Positions 1 through 8,345 of a stretch of 33,321 nucleotides of DNA are shown piece after piece (within the stretch, counting starts at the first letter, position 1; each line of letters opens with the position of its first letter). The notes beneath the pieces are model-generated. The model did not search any database and was not told where the DNA came from. It saw only the letters and a list, made by a program, of their open reading frames with translations. Position numbers and translations under genes: made by a program. This stretch comes from an uncultured Clostridium sp. (GTDB taxonomy: Bacteria; Bacillota; Clostridia; TANB77; CAG-508). The stretch covers positions 1-33,321 of the forward strand of contig USEM01000012.1 of NCBI GenBank assembly GCA_900553695.1. Direction: 5' to 3'.

Positions 1-28
1 CAAGTATGATTTTTGTGGATTTCTTCAT
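1..28 (-). CDS. Start of a gene running off the window (partial)
   Basis: On the minus strand an ATG at 28-26 is preceded by a good ribosome binding site (AAAAGGTGAT, complement of 32-41). It opens the reading frame MKKSTKIIL before the window ends. The lysine-rich start followed by hydrophobic residues is what a signal peptide looks like, but nine residues cannot identify the protein. It would be the gene downstream of the 146-residue hypothetical gene, with about 60 bp between them. An AT-rich stretch with TATTAT/TATAAG at 53-60 could be a -10 element. Confidence 0.5.
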
Positions 29-91
29 ATAAATCACCTTTTACCTTTCTCTTATAATACTTTTTTTGAGTTTTAGAAGTTTCATTTGTAT

Positions 92-532
92 TTACTTTTT
101 AAATATTCTCCTTATCCAACTAAATAATTTGTATATTATTCCATGTTTTTCATATTTTATCAATTCTTTTGTGTCTTCATTTTCTTGCACCTTTGTGTTT
201 TTTTCAAACAGTTTATCTGGATCATATTTTTTCCTTAGTTCCTCTTCATATTTTTTATCATTTTCAAGTAATTGTTTGTCTAATATTTGCTTTTCTTCTT
301 CTGTGCACCAATAGTTTCTATATATGACTGTTATTAAATCTTTTGTTTTTTCCTTTAAATCTTGCTCTTCTAAAGGTTTTCGAGGGTCAATTCTTACATT
401 ATAGTTTGGTTTTGAAACATCTTCAAAAAAGCCTCTTAGTTTTAAAGGTATCTTTTCAACTTCCGTTTTTGGTATGTATCTTAGTATTTCAATTAATTCT
501 GCTGATGCTTCAGCAAACTCATTTGTAACCAA
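92..532 (-). CDS. Hypothetical protein, 146 aa, basic amphipathic C-terminus
   Basis: I do not recognise this family. The protein is hydrophilic and highly charged, rich in Glu and Lys, with a probable coiled or helical middle (residues 60-125). It ends in a short aromatic/basic helix (KLFSWIRRIFKK) that could lie on a membrane. The start is a TTG codon at 532-530, chosen because AAAAGGAG sits seven bases upstream and the conserved-looking N-terminus begins there. It follows the 1,644-residue gene on the same strand with 15 bp between stop and start, so the two are probably co-transcribed and may work together. There is no in-frame CGG codon. The existence of the gene is well supported by frame, ribosome binding site and spacing; its function is unknown. 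Confidence 0.75.
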   Translation of the reverse strand: MVTNEFAEASAELIEILRYIPKTEVEKIPLKLRGFFEDVSKPNYNVRIDPRKPLEEQDLKEKTKDLITVIYRNYWCTEEEKQILDKQLLENDKKYEEELRKKYDPDKLFEKNTKVQENEDTKELIKYEKHGIIYKLFSWIRRIFKK

Positions 533-547
533 TTTTATTCTCCTTTT

Positions 548-3500
548 CTATTCTTTTTCTTCTTCATTATCTTGAACAAGATTTTCAATTTTAGCATATT
601 CTTCTTTAACTTCATGAATTGCTTTTTTTACTTCGCTTGCTTTCCTTGTAACTGCTATATTTCTTACAGATTGCATACAGTTTTCTGTAATAGGTTGTTT
701 TTTTGTTTCTTGCTCTAGTTCCATGGCAAGTTTTTCCGGATCTTCTATTTCTTTAAATCTATCTCTAAAATATAGTTCTCTAACTATTGGAGAAGTAGTT
801 ATTGATATATCTTCTGTTTCTTTGGGTCCGCTTATATCCATTTTTGTAAAGTAGTCTTTCATAATTTGGTCTATTAATTCTTTATCATCAAACTCCACTT
901 TTGCAATTTTGGAGAATTCTGATAGTCTTCCTCGTGATAACTCATCTTGCATTCCATAGCTAATTCCGCATAAGTTTTTGGGCTGATTGTGTTTTAAAAC
1001 CGGAATTTTAATTCACTAGGTGAATTATATTCTGCTCGTTTAACAAATTGTGTAGTATCTAGTGCTACGGCATCTCTAATACATTCTGCCATCTTCATTA
1101 CCTTTTGAACTTCTATACTATCTATTTGGTATTTTCTCATTAATTCTTCCGTTTTTTCTTCTACTGCTTGTGAAGCTTCTTTATATCTAGTTTGTCCATA
1201 TCGGTCCCTATACATTTCTATTTTGATTTGCTCAGCTTCTATTGTTGCTTGTATTAGTCTTATTTCATTGTCTGGAAGTTGCCCCTGTAAATCTTCTCCA
1301 GCTATTTTTGCACTATGTTTTTCATGTTCCTCGTAAGCATCTAACTGCCTTCCACATGAATAGTATTTACTTGCTTCAAGAATTATTTTCTTTGTTTGTG
1401 CATCAAACCCTTCTAAATTAGCAATCATATTTGAATACATTAATACTCTAGAAATGTGTTCTTCTCCAAATTTCTTATGTTTGCTATAATATCCGTTTTT
1501 CTTGTATCTCTGAAAAAGCTTTTTTTACTTCTTGTAAATCTAGATATGCTTTAGCTTCATCTAAGGATAACTGCTTACCTTGCTCCGCAGGATATTGTTT
1601 TGTTTTAAAAATTGCTTCGAATGTAGTACTATCTAGGCTTGAAGATTGTTCTAGTATTTCAATGCTTTTGCTTGGTTTTCCTTGTATTTCAGTCTTTGAG
1701 CCATATTGTCTTTGAATTTCATCTATTGAATAGTCTATATCTAAACTAATACCTGCCATCATTTGCTTTTCATACATACTTGGTAGCAATTCATATTTTT
1801 CTCTTTCTGCATTTATGCTTTGTTTTATTTGTTTTAATGCTTTTAATCCTTCTTCTCTATTGCCTTCTTGTATTTGTTTTTTTACTGTTTCTATTGCATC
1901 ATGAAGAATTTCATTTAGGTGTACATTATTAAATATCGCATCTGGATTTGCAAATTTACCAGTTCCTTCGCCTACTAACTCCTGAAATAAATCAGATGTG
2001 AAGTGAGCATTTCTAACATTGTTAAATTTTGTTATTATTTGTTCTATGAACTCTGGTTGTATTGTTTTTTTTGTTTTAAATTTTTCTAGAAGTTTATCTA
2101 TCTGGTCTCTCTGTACTTTTGCTAATTCTCTTCTGTCTATTAATTCAATTGGAATTTTTCTTCCTGATTTTTCACTTAGAGAAATTGCAGCTTGTATGCT
2201 TTCAGGTTCTACTTCTTCAAAACAAATTATACTCGCAGGTTGAATTTTTTTATATTCTCCTGTTTCTTCAGATGTGTCTTGAATTTCTATATCTACTTCA
2301 GAATAAAGTCCTCTTGTATAGTCTGGCAATTTTTTTGCTGTATAATATTTTTCTGGTCTTCCTGCATATGTTCCAATTTCATTATTGTCTGAGCATATAT
2401 CATATGGTGCCATTGCAACAATTGCCTGTTCATTAAAGTCTTTTATTGATATCATTAATTTTTTAGTGTTATCTCTTTGTGCTGTACCTATATTTTCTTC
2501 TGTTATATAACTATAGCATAATGCATGTCTTTCTGCCATTTTTGTTGTATTCCATTTATCATACATATCTCCTTCGGCTGTACTCGTTTTATAAGCATCC
2601 ATTACACTTACCATTTTGCTAAATGGTCCATTCATCTTTCTTACTACATATTCATGGCCGTCTTCTGTATATTGAATTTGTTCTGTAAAATTCTCATTTT
2701 TTGAACTATTCAATTCTTGAACCATATCTTGGGTATAAGCCATCCTTATAGTAGTTTCGAGAGATATTGCTTGCTTGTATCTAGCAATTATTTGTGCTTT
2801 ACTTTCTTCTACATTTTTTTCTCTGTATTCGTTTCTTATTTGTTTAATATCTTCTTGTTTAATTATTTCTTGTATTTTTGCTAGTGCCTCAAGGGCTTGT
2901 ATCTTTGCTCTATCCTTATCTGCAATTTGTTCTTGCATTTGAATTTTTTCTAATAGTTCTTGAACATTACTTCCATATTTTCTTGTTAATTCAACTGCTT
3001 TATCGTAATTTATTCCTAATGTTCTTTCAAGATAAGCATTTTTAACTTCTATGAATGTTGATTGTTCATTTTCTATAATTCCATCTAGTTCTATATTTTT
3101 CTTTTGATTAAAGTTTTCTATATCAGAATAATTAGTTATTTGGTTTGCCTCTTCTGGGTTTAAAACTAAATATGAAATAATTGTCTTTTCATATTCTGTC
3201 ATTGGCTCTTGATTATTCTGTATTTTACTTGAAACCAGCTTTAAAAATTCATTTGGTTCCATTATTGATTTATATATATTGTTTTCAGTATGGTGACTTC
3301 CTTCTTTATCTATAGACTCTACTAATTCTTGTATTAGTGGTGCAAGATATTTACTATCTTGTTTTAAATATTGTATTGTAAAGTTTAAAACATTTAAAGC
3401 TTCTTTACTATGTGATATTGTTTCTAGTCTTGCTTGTATGTTGGGATATCTTACAATTATTTCTAAGTTGCCTTTTCCTAAAATATTTACAATATCTGGT

Positions 3501-5485
3501 TTTAAAGAACTAAACCTTAAAGTTGTAAATAGTGTTGCATTTTTTTCTGAAAACTTTTTCATTAGCTCTATTTCTTGTTTGGTTAATTCTGTTCTTTCTT
3601 GTTCTTCAAGCTCTTTTTTATATCCTATTTCTGCTAATTTTTTAAATGTTTCTTTATTTTTATCTGCATAGTTTAAGTATAGTGGTTGTTTTTTTATTGC
3701 TTCTAATAAGACCTTTTCTGTAATGCATTCTTTTGGAAAACCTTCAAATCTATCAGTATTATCAAATTCTCCTATTCCACTAATTACTCTCAAAGCAAGT
3801 TTTTCGAAAATTTTTGCTTCTTTTTCATTTTGTGGTACAGGAACTATTCCAAGATTAGATGTGCTTTTCCACATTTCTTCTGTCCATATTTCTCTTGGAA
3901 CATTTAGAACATTCTCGTAGCCTTTTTTTATAAGTTCTTCCATTGTTTTTACATACCATTTTCTATATTCTTCTTTTTGTTCTTCCGAAAATTGTGCTTT
4001 CCATTTTTTGTATTCTTCTCTTTCCTGTTCACTTTGTATTTGTTCTATATCTTTATCTATATATGGAATGTTCTGTGCTTCAGTTGCTAGACTCATATTA
4101 TGTTCTAGAAGCTTATCATATAATTCCATTGTTCTTTTATATATTGGCAAAAGTCCAGTTGTTGGTTGTTTTTCTACCCAGCCACGATTTGGTGAGTTAT
4201 AAAGAGATTCATTTATTTGGAAAAGTATATTTTCACTCATTCTTTCTCTTGGTATGCTATCTATTACTAAATCGCTATATTCTTCTGTTTTTATTTTATT
4301 AATTATTAGTTGTTCTGCCCATTTTTCATATTCTTCATCAGTGATATTAGGGTTAATGTTTTCTAGTGGAATAGTCTTTATCATTCTAATATCTTTATTT
4401 ACTAAGATTTCGTATATTTCTTGGGTTTTACTTTCTTTTGGAAGTATTTTTAAAAAGCTCTCTACATTTGATATGTTTACAATTTCTTCTGCACAGATTT
4501 TACATAAGTTTGGAGTAATGTGTTTTTTACTAAGGTTGCCTAGCATGTTCATTATGTATTCACTACTTTTATTATTCATTATGGACATTACTTGTTTTTC
4601 ATACCATTCTTGGTATTCTTCATCTGTCATTTGTTGAAAAGCATTATCTTCTGGTAAATCATAAATTGCATCTTTTTGTTTTTCTATAGCTAATTCATAA
4701 ATTTCTTTTGTTTTTGCTTTTTTTGGCATTAATCTCAATATTTTGCTAACACTATCTTCTTCAGCTTTATCTATTAATTCTTTACTAAATTCTTCATCAA
4801 ATAATTCTGGTTGCATTCTCTCAAACCATTCATTATTTACATCGCTTAAACTTATTGAATTGGCTTTTTGTATTAAGTCTTTTACTGTTTGTCCATCTAT
4901 TGCTGTGATTGGTGTTTCACTTATAAAACTTTCTATTTCATTAAAAGGAATTGTTCCTTCTTGTTTTGCTATGAAATTTCTTACTATCTCTGGTTTTATA
5001 AATTCTGGTTTTGTATCTAATAGTATATTTGTAAGTTCTCTAAAATCTCTAGCACTTTCACATTTTCTTTCAAGTGCATTTTGGTAAAACTCTTTATATT
5101 TTGCAGATGGCTCACCTTCTAGAATTCCATTAATATTAGACATACTATTTCCATCACAGTTTATAATATCATAGGCATTTTCTCCATATATGTCTATAAT
5201 ATTTTGCAACACCTCATTTCCATCTTTTGGTCCTAGTATTGTGTCTCTAGTTTCCTTATCTTCTTTAACACACATAATTATTTTTAGTGCTTCTATATCT
5301 ATATCATATTTATCTAGGATATCCTTTGCCGTTCTACTAAGATGATTATAGATTTTTTCGATAACTAATTTTGGTTCTTGAAGTTCGTCTACTGTAAATT
5401 CACTTTCTTGTGGGAACTTTGGTTCTAGTTCTTTGTTTATTTGCTCTAAATTATCAATATAAATTTTGAGTTTTTCTTTTCTCAC
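548..5485 (-). CDS. Very large helical-repeat protein (about 1,644 aa) requiring three +1 frameshifts at CGG codons
   Basis: Three consecutive ORFs (1484-5485, 994-1440, 548-952) look like separate genes, but each break is an in-frame CGG whose C can be skipped so that GGN is read as Gly. Sites are AAA-CGG-A at 1495-1493, TTC-CGG-T at 1002-1000 and ATG-CGG-A at 968-966. After skipping, the frame runs open through both gaps and enters the next ORF in phase. Neither internal ATG (1440, 952) has a convincing ribosome binding site, which supports one gene. The GTG start at 5485 follows AGAGG. The protein is almost all charged helix. Residues about 240-560 hold related units with the patterns PK-x-x-KT-x-EIYE and DEEY-x-x-W. 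No signal peptide or membrane segment is seen. I do not recognise the family, and function is unknown. If CGG were ordinary Arg, the gene would be split into three pieces. Confidence 0.7.
966..968 (-). other. Candidate +1 recoding site ATG-CGG-A
   Basis: The zero-frame codon is CGG at 968-966. Dropping the C gives GGA (Gly) and joins the segment coming from the TTC-CGG-T site to the ORF that starts at 952. Without the shift translation stops at the next codon but one (AAT TAG). Confidence 0.6.
1000..1002 (-). other. Candidate +1 recoding site TTC-CGG-T
   Basis: CGG at 1002-1000 is followed by TTT TAA in the zero frame. Skipping C gives GGT (Gly) and opens an 11-codon bridge (GFKTQSAQKLM) to the next CGG site at 968. 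Confidence 0.6.
1493..1495 (-). other. Candidate +1 recoding site AAA-CGG-A
   Basis: CGG is codon 1331 of the long ORF and is followed by ATA TTA TAG. Skipping C gives GGA TAT TAT and an open 18-codon bridge that enters the ORF at 1440 in phase. Confidence 0.6.
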
Positions 5486-5545
5486 TTGTTTTACCTCTTT
5501 ATTTAACGTTTTTTCTTCTTTTTGTTTTATATTTTTCTACATGAT

Positions 5546-5573
5546 ATTATATCATAAAGTTTTATTTTTTGAA
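5546..5573 (-). promoter_or_regulatory. Probable promoter of the large helical protein
   Basis: On the minus strand a TATAAT -10 box (5551-5546) lies inside the perfect palindrome ATGATATTATATCAT (5541-5555). A poor -35 (TTCAAA, 5573-5568) is 16 bp upstream; TTGTTC at 5576-5571 is an alternative with 19 bp. The same TATGATATAAT form of -10 recurs before the restriction-modification gene and the HTH-Fic gene. The 5486-5596 gap otherwise holds only AT-rich leader sequence. Confidence 0.5.
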
Positions 5574-5596
5574 CAAGTTTTATTTATTTTTATAAA

Positions 5597-5627
5597 AAAG
5601 TGGTAGAAGTCTTGCTTCTACCACTTT
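5597..5627 (-). terminator. Rho-independent terminator after the DUF3006 gene
   Basis: Perfect 13-bp arms (AAAGTGGTAGAAG, 5597-5609, and its complement, 5615-5627) enclose a five-base loop. On the minus strand the stem runs into a T tract, as expected for the end of the DUF3006/hydrolase transcript. Confidence 0.85.
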
Positions 5628-5629
5628 AC

Positions 5630-5908
5630 CTATCCTATCATTTTTTGCAAAAGTGCAATTCGTCTTTGCTTTTCTTCATCATCTTTTTCGTAGATGATAC
5701 TTGCATTTTCTCCGTCATGTTCAATTACCAAAATGTCTCCTTCTTGAATTTCTCCAACTGATTCAATTATTTTGTTAAGAGAAATATCAATCATTTCTGT
5801 TTCTTTGCTGAAGAAGTCGCATACATTACTTTCCTCTACGGGAATCATCTCGACTTCGCATACTGCCCATTCGTTTTCAACCCTGTCTATGGATGCATAG
5901 CTTTTCAT
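5630..5908 (-). CDS. DUF3006 domain protein
   Basis: This is a 92-residue protein matching the DUF3006 pattern: an N-terminal strand with Asp/Arg/Glu (SIDRVENEWAVCEVE), a middle stretch on making a value 'go through' (EGDILVIEHDG), and an acidic C-terminal helix (EKDDEEKQRRIALLQKMI). The family is small, of unknown biochemical function, and is very often encoded directly next to secreted ComEC-type metallo-beta-lactamase proteins. That is exactly the arrangement here: its ATG overlaps the stop of the hydrolase gene by four bases (ATGA), indicating translational coupling. It has a terminator immediately after its stop. Codon use is less AT-biased than that of the neighbouring chromosomal genes, so the pair may have been acquired together. 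Confidence 0.85.
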   Translation of the reverse strand: MKSYASIDRVENEWAVCEVEMIPVEESNVCDFFSKETEMIDISLNKIIESVGEIQEGDILVIEHDGENASIIYEKDDEEKQRRIALLQKMIG

Positions 5909-6984
5909 TGCTTGCTCCTTTCTTCAAGTTCAGGACCACTTAAGTAGTCCCCTGGAGACGTGCTGAATGTAACACTATCTGTTGTAATAGTTGCAACTAC
6001 AGTTCCACATTCGTCTGTTCTGTAGACTTCAATGTTTCTGTCTTCTAAGTTTTGCATTGTTTCTGCTGTTGGGTGGTTATACTTATTCCCAACTTTTGCC
6101 GAAATCAAAGCATATTGTGGGTTTATTGCATCTAAAAATGCTGTGCTTGTTGAAGTATCACTACCGTGATGCCCAACTTTTAAGATTTCTGCATTTAGGT
6201 CTATGCCTGTCCGCAGAATATCTGCTTCAACATCTTTTTCTGCATCGCCTGTCATTATTACATCCATTTCTCCAAAGGATACTTTTATAACAGTTGAGTA
6301 GTTATTTAAGTTTCCTGTTGGTGCATTAATTGGCCCAATTATTTCAAAGGTTGCATCACCAATGTTATAAGTTGTTCCAACTTCAGCATATTCGGTTGTG
6401 TAATTGCCTGTACTTATCTCGTTCATGAGTTTTAAGTACCAGTTTGTGGTTATTGTGTCTGTAACATCTGGCAGAACTATTGTGCCTACTTCAAAGTTTG
6501 TAATTACATCATACATTCCACCCATGTGGTCGTCGTGTGGATGTGTTCCAAACACGTAGTCAATTTTAGTTATGCCTTGGTCTTTTAGGTATTGAACAAC
6601 GTCTTTGCCTGTGGACCGTGTACCACAGTCGATTAATGCTGTGCTGTCTCCTTGTTCGAAGAAAAAGGAATCTGCTTGGCCAACATCTATCATTGTTAGC
6701 TCTAAAGTTCCTTCAACTGTTTGAATGGTTTCAGTTTGATTGTCTTGTTCCTCTGCATTCTGCTTTGGATCTTCTTTTGGTTTGCTTTCTTCTTGAACAT
6801 ATGGCTTTGAGTCTTCTTTTGGTTTGCTTTCTTCTTGAACATATGGCTTTGAATCTTCTTTTGGGCTTGTTTCATTTGGAATTAAGTCTTTTACGTTAAT
6901 TCCAATCACTGTTGCTAATGCTAGGATAATTATTGTTGCAAGTATTTTTCCTTGCTTTTTTCGATCGTTCTTGTCATTTGACAC
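5905..6984 (-). CDS. Secreted/anchored ComEC-type metallo-beta-lactamase-fold hydrolase
   Basis: A 359-residue protein. Residues 1-13 are basic, followed by a hydrophobic segment (ATIIILALATVIGI) that is a signal peptide or N-terminal anchor. A low-complexity Glu/Lys/Pro linker (about 38-75) contains a tandem 14-residue repeat. The metallo-beta-lactamase domain follows, with LIDCG, the metal motif THPHDDH, GDAEKD and VGHHGS. The fold is that of the extracellular hydrolase domain of ComEC, but the competence membrane channel is absent, so this is not ComEC itself. Related stand-alone proteins may be nucleases or phosphodiesterases; the substrate is unknown. The start is GTG, with AAGGAGG nine bases upstream. 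Two in-frame CGG codons (ACA-CGG-TCC, near 6623; CTG-CGG-ACA, near 6211) sit in conserved, unbroken sequence, unlike CGG elsewhere in the chromosome part of the window. With the richer GC this suggests recent transfer. Confidence 0.85.
   Translation of the reverse strand: MSNDKNDRKKQGKILATIIILALATVIGINVKDLIPNETSPKEDSKPYVQEESKPKEDSKPYVQEESKPKEDPKQNAEEQDNQTETIQTVEGTLELTMIDVGQADSFFFEQGDSTALIDCGTRSTGKDVVQYLKDQGITKIDYVFGTHPHDDHMGGMYDVITNFEVGTIVLPDVTDTITTNWYLKLMNEISTGNYTTEYAEVGTTYNIGDATFEIIGPINAPTGNLNNYSTVIKVSFGEMDVIMTGDAEKDVEADILRTGIDLNAEILKVGHHGSDTSTSTAFLDAINPQYALISAKVGNKYNHPTAETMQNLEDRNIEVYRTDECGTVVATITTDSVTFSTSPGDYLSGPELEERSKQ
6770..6853. repeat. 42-bp tandem duplication in the hydrolase linker
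   Basis: Two almost identical 42-bp units (6770-6811, 6812-6853) are followed by a partial third. They encode the repeated linker EDSKPYVQEESKPK. The near identity at DNA level points to a recent duplication by slippage, and copy number may vary between strains. Confidence 0.85.
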
Positions 6985-7016
6985 GTACGATACCTCCTTA
7001 AAAGTTTTACTGTTTT

Positions 7017-7045
7017 ATTATAGCACAAATTAGAGGTTCGTGCAA
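7017..7045 (-). promoter_or_regulatory. Promoter of the hydrolase-DUF3006 operon
   Basis: On the minus strand TTGCAC (7045-7040) and TATAAT (7022-7017) are separated by 17 bp, about 30 bp upstream of the GTG start and its AAGGAGG site. Confidence 0.75.
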
Positions 7046-7062
7046 TGTTATGTTGACTCTTG

Positions 7063-7582
7063 TTATATGTTTTCTTCTACTAGAACTTGCCCTTCTAGAT
7101 TTTTTAGGTAGATTTTGTTTTCGTCTATAAGTAGATATGTGCGCTCTGAACCGTTTCTTGGTCTTGAGATTGAACCTGGATTTGCAAATATTTTACTATC
7201 TTGTTTTGTTATCATTCCATAGTGTGTGTGACCACTTAGGAATATGTCTCCACAGTATTCTGGTAGGTGATATTTATCATATAAATGACCATGTGTTAGT
7301 GTTATAACTTTTTCGTTTAGGTTAATGTGCCTTACGTCTAGCAGTGCAAATTGCAATAGTTCTTCTATTCTTTCATTATCACAGTTTCCTCTTACTGCGG
7401 TTATTTCTTTTGAGTATGTGTTTAATAGGTCTGCGACTCCATCGTCGTTTATTGTGCTAAAATATCCGGCAAAAGTCGCCTAAGATTAGAAGTCGGCTTG
7501 CACCTTCTTTATTATATATTTCTAATATTTGTTTTAAGTGGTCGACATCTCCATGGATGTCGGAAATTACTAAGGCTTTCAT
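7063..7582 (-). CDS. YfcE/MJ0936-type metallophosphoesterase, one +1 recoding site
   Basis: The start at 7582 has GAAAGGT upstream. The N-terminal 38 codons (MKALVISDIHGD...LLILGDF) hold the D-x-H and GD metal motifs. At codon 39, CGG (7468-7466), the zero frame ends quickly at a TAG. Skipping C gives GGA TAT TTT and restores the rest: GNCD, THGH, GHTH and NPGS motifs, in the order and spacing of calcineurin-like phosphodiesterases of the YfcE family (172 residues, normal length). These are cytosolic metal-dependent phosphodiesterases; the native substrate is uncertain. The break could also be explained by one extra T in the TTTT run just before, but the CGG context matches nine other sites in the window. 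It may therefore be functional despite looking frameshifted. Confidence 0.75.
7466..7468 (-). other. Candidate +1 recoding site TGC-CGG-A
   Basis: CGG is in phase with the ATG at 7582 (codon 39). Skipping C gives GDFCGYF and rejoins the conserved metallophosphoesterase frame. Confidence 0.6.
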
Positions 7583-7624
7583 TGGAGTTACCTTTCTTTA
7601 ATTTTTAAATTTTTTCTCTATATG

Positions 7625-7690
7625 TTGATTTATGTAAACTTTTGTGTTATAATATATTTTGTTCTAAGACCAGTGGTCTTAAATTTTTTT
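7625..7690 (+). promoter_or_regulatory. Promoter and 5' hairpin of the 74-codon gene
   Basis: TTGATT (7625-7630) and TATAAT (7648-7653) are 17 bp apart, a strong housekeeping promoter. The expected start point near 7660 is followed at once by a perfect 7-bp stem (TAAGACC 7665-7671, GGTCTTA 7675-7681) and seven T residues (7684-7690), then the AGGAGG ribosome binding site. The hairpin could be an attenuator-like terminator, an mRNA-stabilising 5' stem or a repressor operator; sequence alone does not decide. Confidence 0.65.
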
Positions 7691-7703
7691 AGGAGGTCTT
7701 CTT

Positions 7704-7928
7704 ATGGCTCGCAAAGATTTCTTACCTACTGATGGAAAAATGTCGAACAACCACAATCAGAACAAAATGATTCGTGAGGTAGCAAAGGAATTCGGGATTC
7801 CTGAAATGGAACTTTCCAAGGAAATTCATGCGCAAAAGAACGAATGGTATGGCGGCGACTTTACCTACCAGGAACTCCGGGAAATCGCAAAGGATCTTAA
7901 GGAGCGTCTGGAGAAAAAGAAGCGGTGA
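7704..7928 (+). CDS. Small hypothetical protein, 74 aa, compositionally foreign
   Basis: The ATG follows AGGAGG at 7691-7696. The protein is a short, highly charged helix-rich polypeptide (REVAKEFGIPEMELSKEI, then EWYGGDFTYQELREIAKDL) with a basic end KKKR. I do not recognise it. The pattern of two predicted helices around a glycine-rich turn could be a small DNA- or protein-binding module. Its codons are clearly richer in G and C than those of all neighbours, and it uses CGG twice as an ordinary codon (CTC-CGG-GAA near 7878, and the last codon before TGA), which no chromosomal-type gene here does. It stands alone with its own promoter and terminator. Recent acquisition is the simplest inference. 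Confidence 0.75.
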   Translation: MARKDFLPTDGKMSNNHNQNKMIREVAKEFGIPEMELSKEIHAQKNEWYGGDFTYQELREIAKDLKERLEKKKR

Positions 7929-7939
7929 TAACGACCTCG

Positions 7940-7969
7940 GGAGAAAGGCAATAGCCTTTCTCCTTTTTT
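7940..7969 (+). terminator. Terminator of the 74-codon gene
   Basis: Perfect 10-bp arms GGAGAAAGGC (7940-7949) and GCCTTTCTCC (7954-7963), loop AATA, then TTTTTT. Confidence 0.9.
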
Positions 7970-8107
7970 ATTCGTCATATAAGACCATGCCTGCTCCTAT
8001 TTTTTCCTTGGTATTCTGGAATTATCATTATGTCTCGTATATATAACTTCCGTGAGGTTGTTAAATTCCTCTGATGTTGGGGTGTGTTCTTTGTATGTTA
8101 TTTGCAT
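7968..8107 (-). pseudogene. Decayed GNAT acetyltransferase remnant
   Basis: On the minus strand an ATG (8107-8105) follows AAAAGGAGG. It opens MQITYKEHTPTSEEFNNLTE, a typical start of small GNAT N-acetyltransferases. The frame then ends at a TAG. In another frame the following bases read RDIMIIPEYQGKN, the acetyl-CoA-binding motif A that normally lies about 60 residues further on, and a third frame gives IGAGMVLYDE. The gene thus has an internal deletion and frameshifts and lacks most of the domain. The breaks do not involve CGG, so this is true decay, in contrast to the recoded genes. The terminator of the 74-codon gene abuts the remnant. Confidence 0.7.
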
Positions 8108-8113
8108 ATTGGG

Positions 8114-8149
8114 CCTCCTTTTATGAGGGTATTATATCATAAAAGGAGG
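8114..8149. repeat. 13-bp perfect inverted repeat at the GNAT remnant promoter
   Basis: CCTCCTTTTATGA (8114-8126) and its exact complement (8137-8149) are separated by 10 bp. One arm holds the remnant's ribosome binding site and the loop overlaps a TATAAT -10 box on the minus strand. It lies 12 bp outside the putative left end of the integrative element, so it may instead be linked to the insertion junction. Confidence 0.75.
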
Positions 8150-8160
8150 GAGATGTATAG

Positions 8161-8177
8161 GACCTTCGGGTTATGAG
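8161..8177. other. Putative left attachment repeat
   Basis: GACCTTCGGGTTATGAG matches 22436-22452 at 16 of 17 bases in direct orientation. It also equals the common bacterial tRNA-fMet form (CCCGA rather than CCCGG in the anticodon stem). Confidence 0.55.
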
Positions 8178-8295
8178 AATTTGATTGTGATTTTTGAGAA
8201 ATTTTGTTAACTTGAGTTTTTATTAGTTTTAATAGGGTTAGAGCAAATTGGCAAGATTATGAAACAGGTTAAATTGGGTTGTTTTTTGCAACAAT

Positions 8296-8313
8296 TGTCA
8301 CCAATTTGTCCCC
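8296..8313. other. Putative integrase arm sites, left end
   Basis: TGTCACC (8296-8302) and TGTCCCC (8307-8313) start 11 bp apart, one helical turn. The right end has the same pair with the same spacing and orientation. The rest of the 8178-8345 stretch is AT-rich without a gene. Confidence 0.55.
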
Positions 8314-8345
8314 AATAATTTTTAATAAAAATGGAGGTTTTAACA

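Noticed and set aside
3943..4637. Plus-strand ORFs rich in Leu, Ser, Phe and Tyr opposite the large helical protein
   Set aside because: They are antisense reading frames of a Lys/Glu-rich gene, without ribosome binding sites or family features.
5905..6984. A complete ComEC competence channel
   Set aside because: Only the metallo-beta-lactamase domain and an N-terminal anchor are present; the multi-helix channel domain is missing.
8130..8160. A displaced tRNA 3' half outside the left attachment repeat
   Set aside because: Compared base by base with 22408-22435; no similarity, so the classical duplication signature is incomplete.
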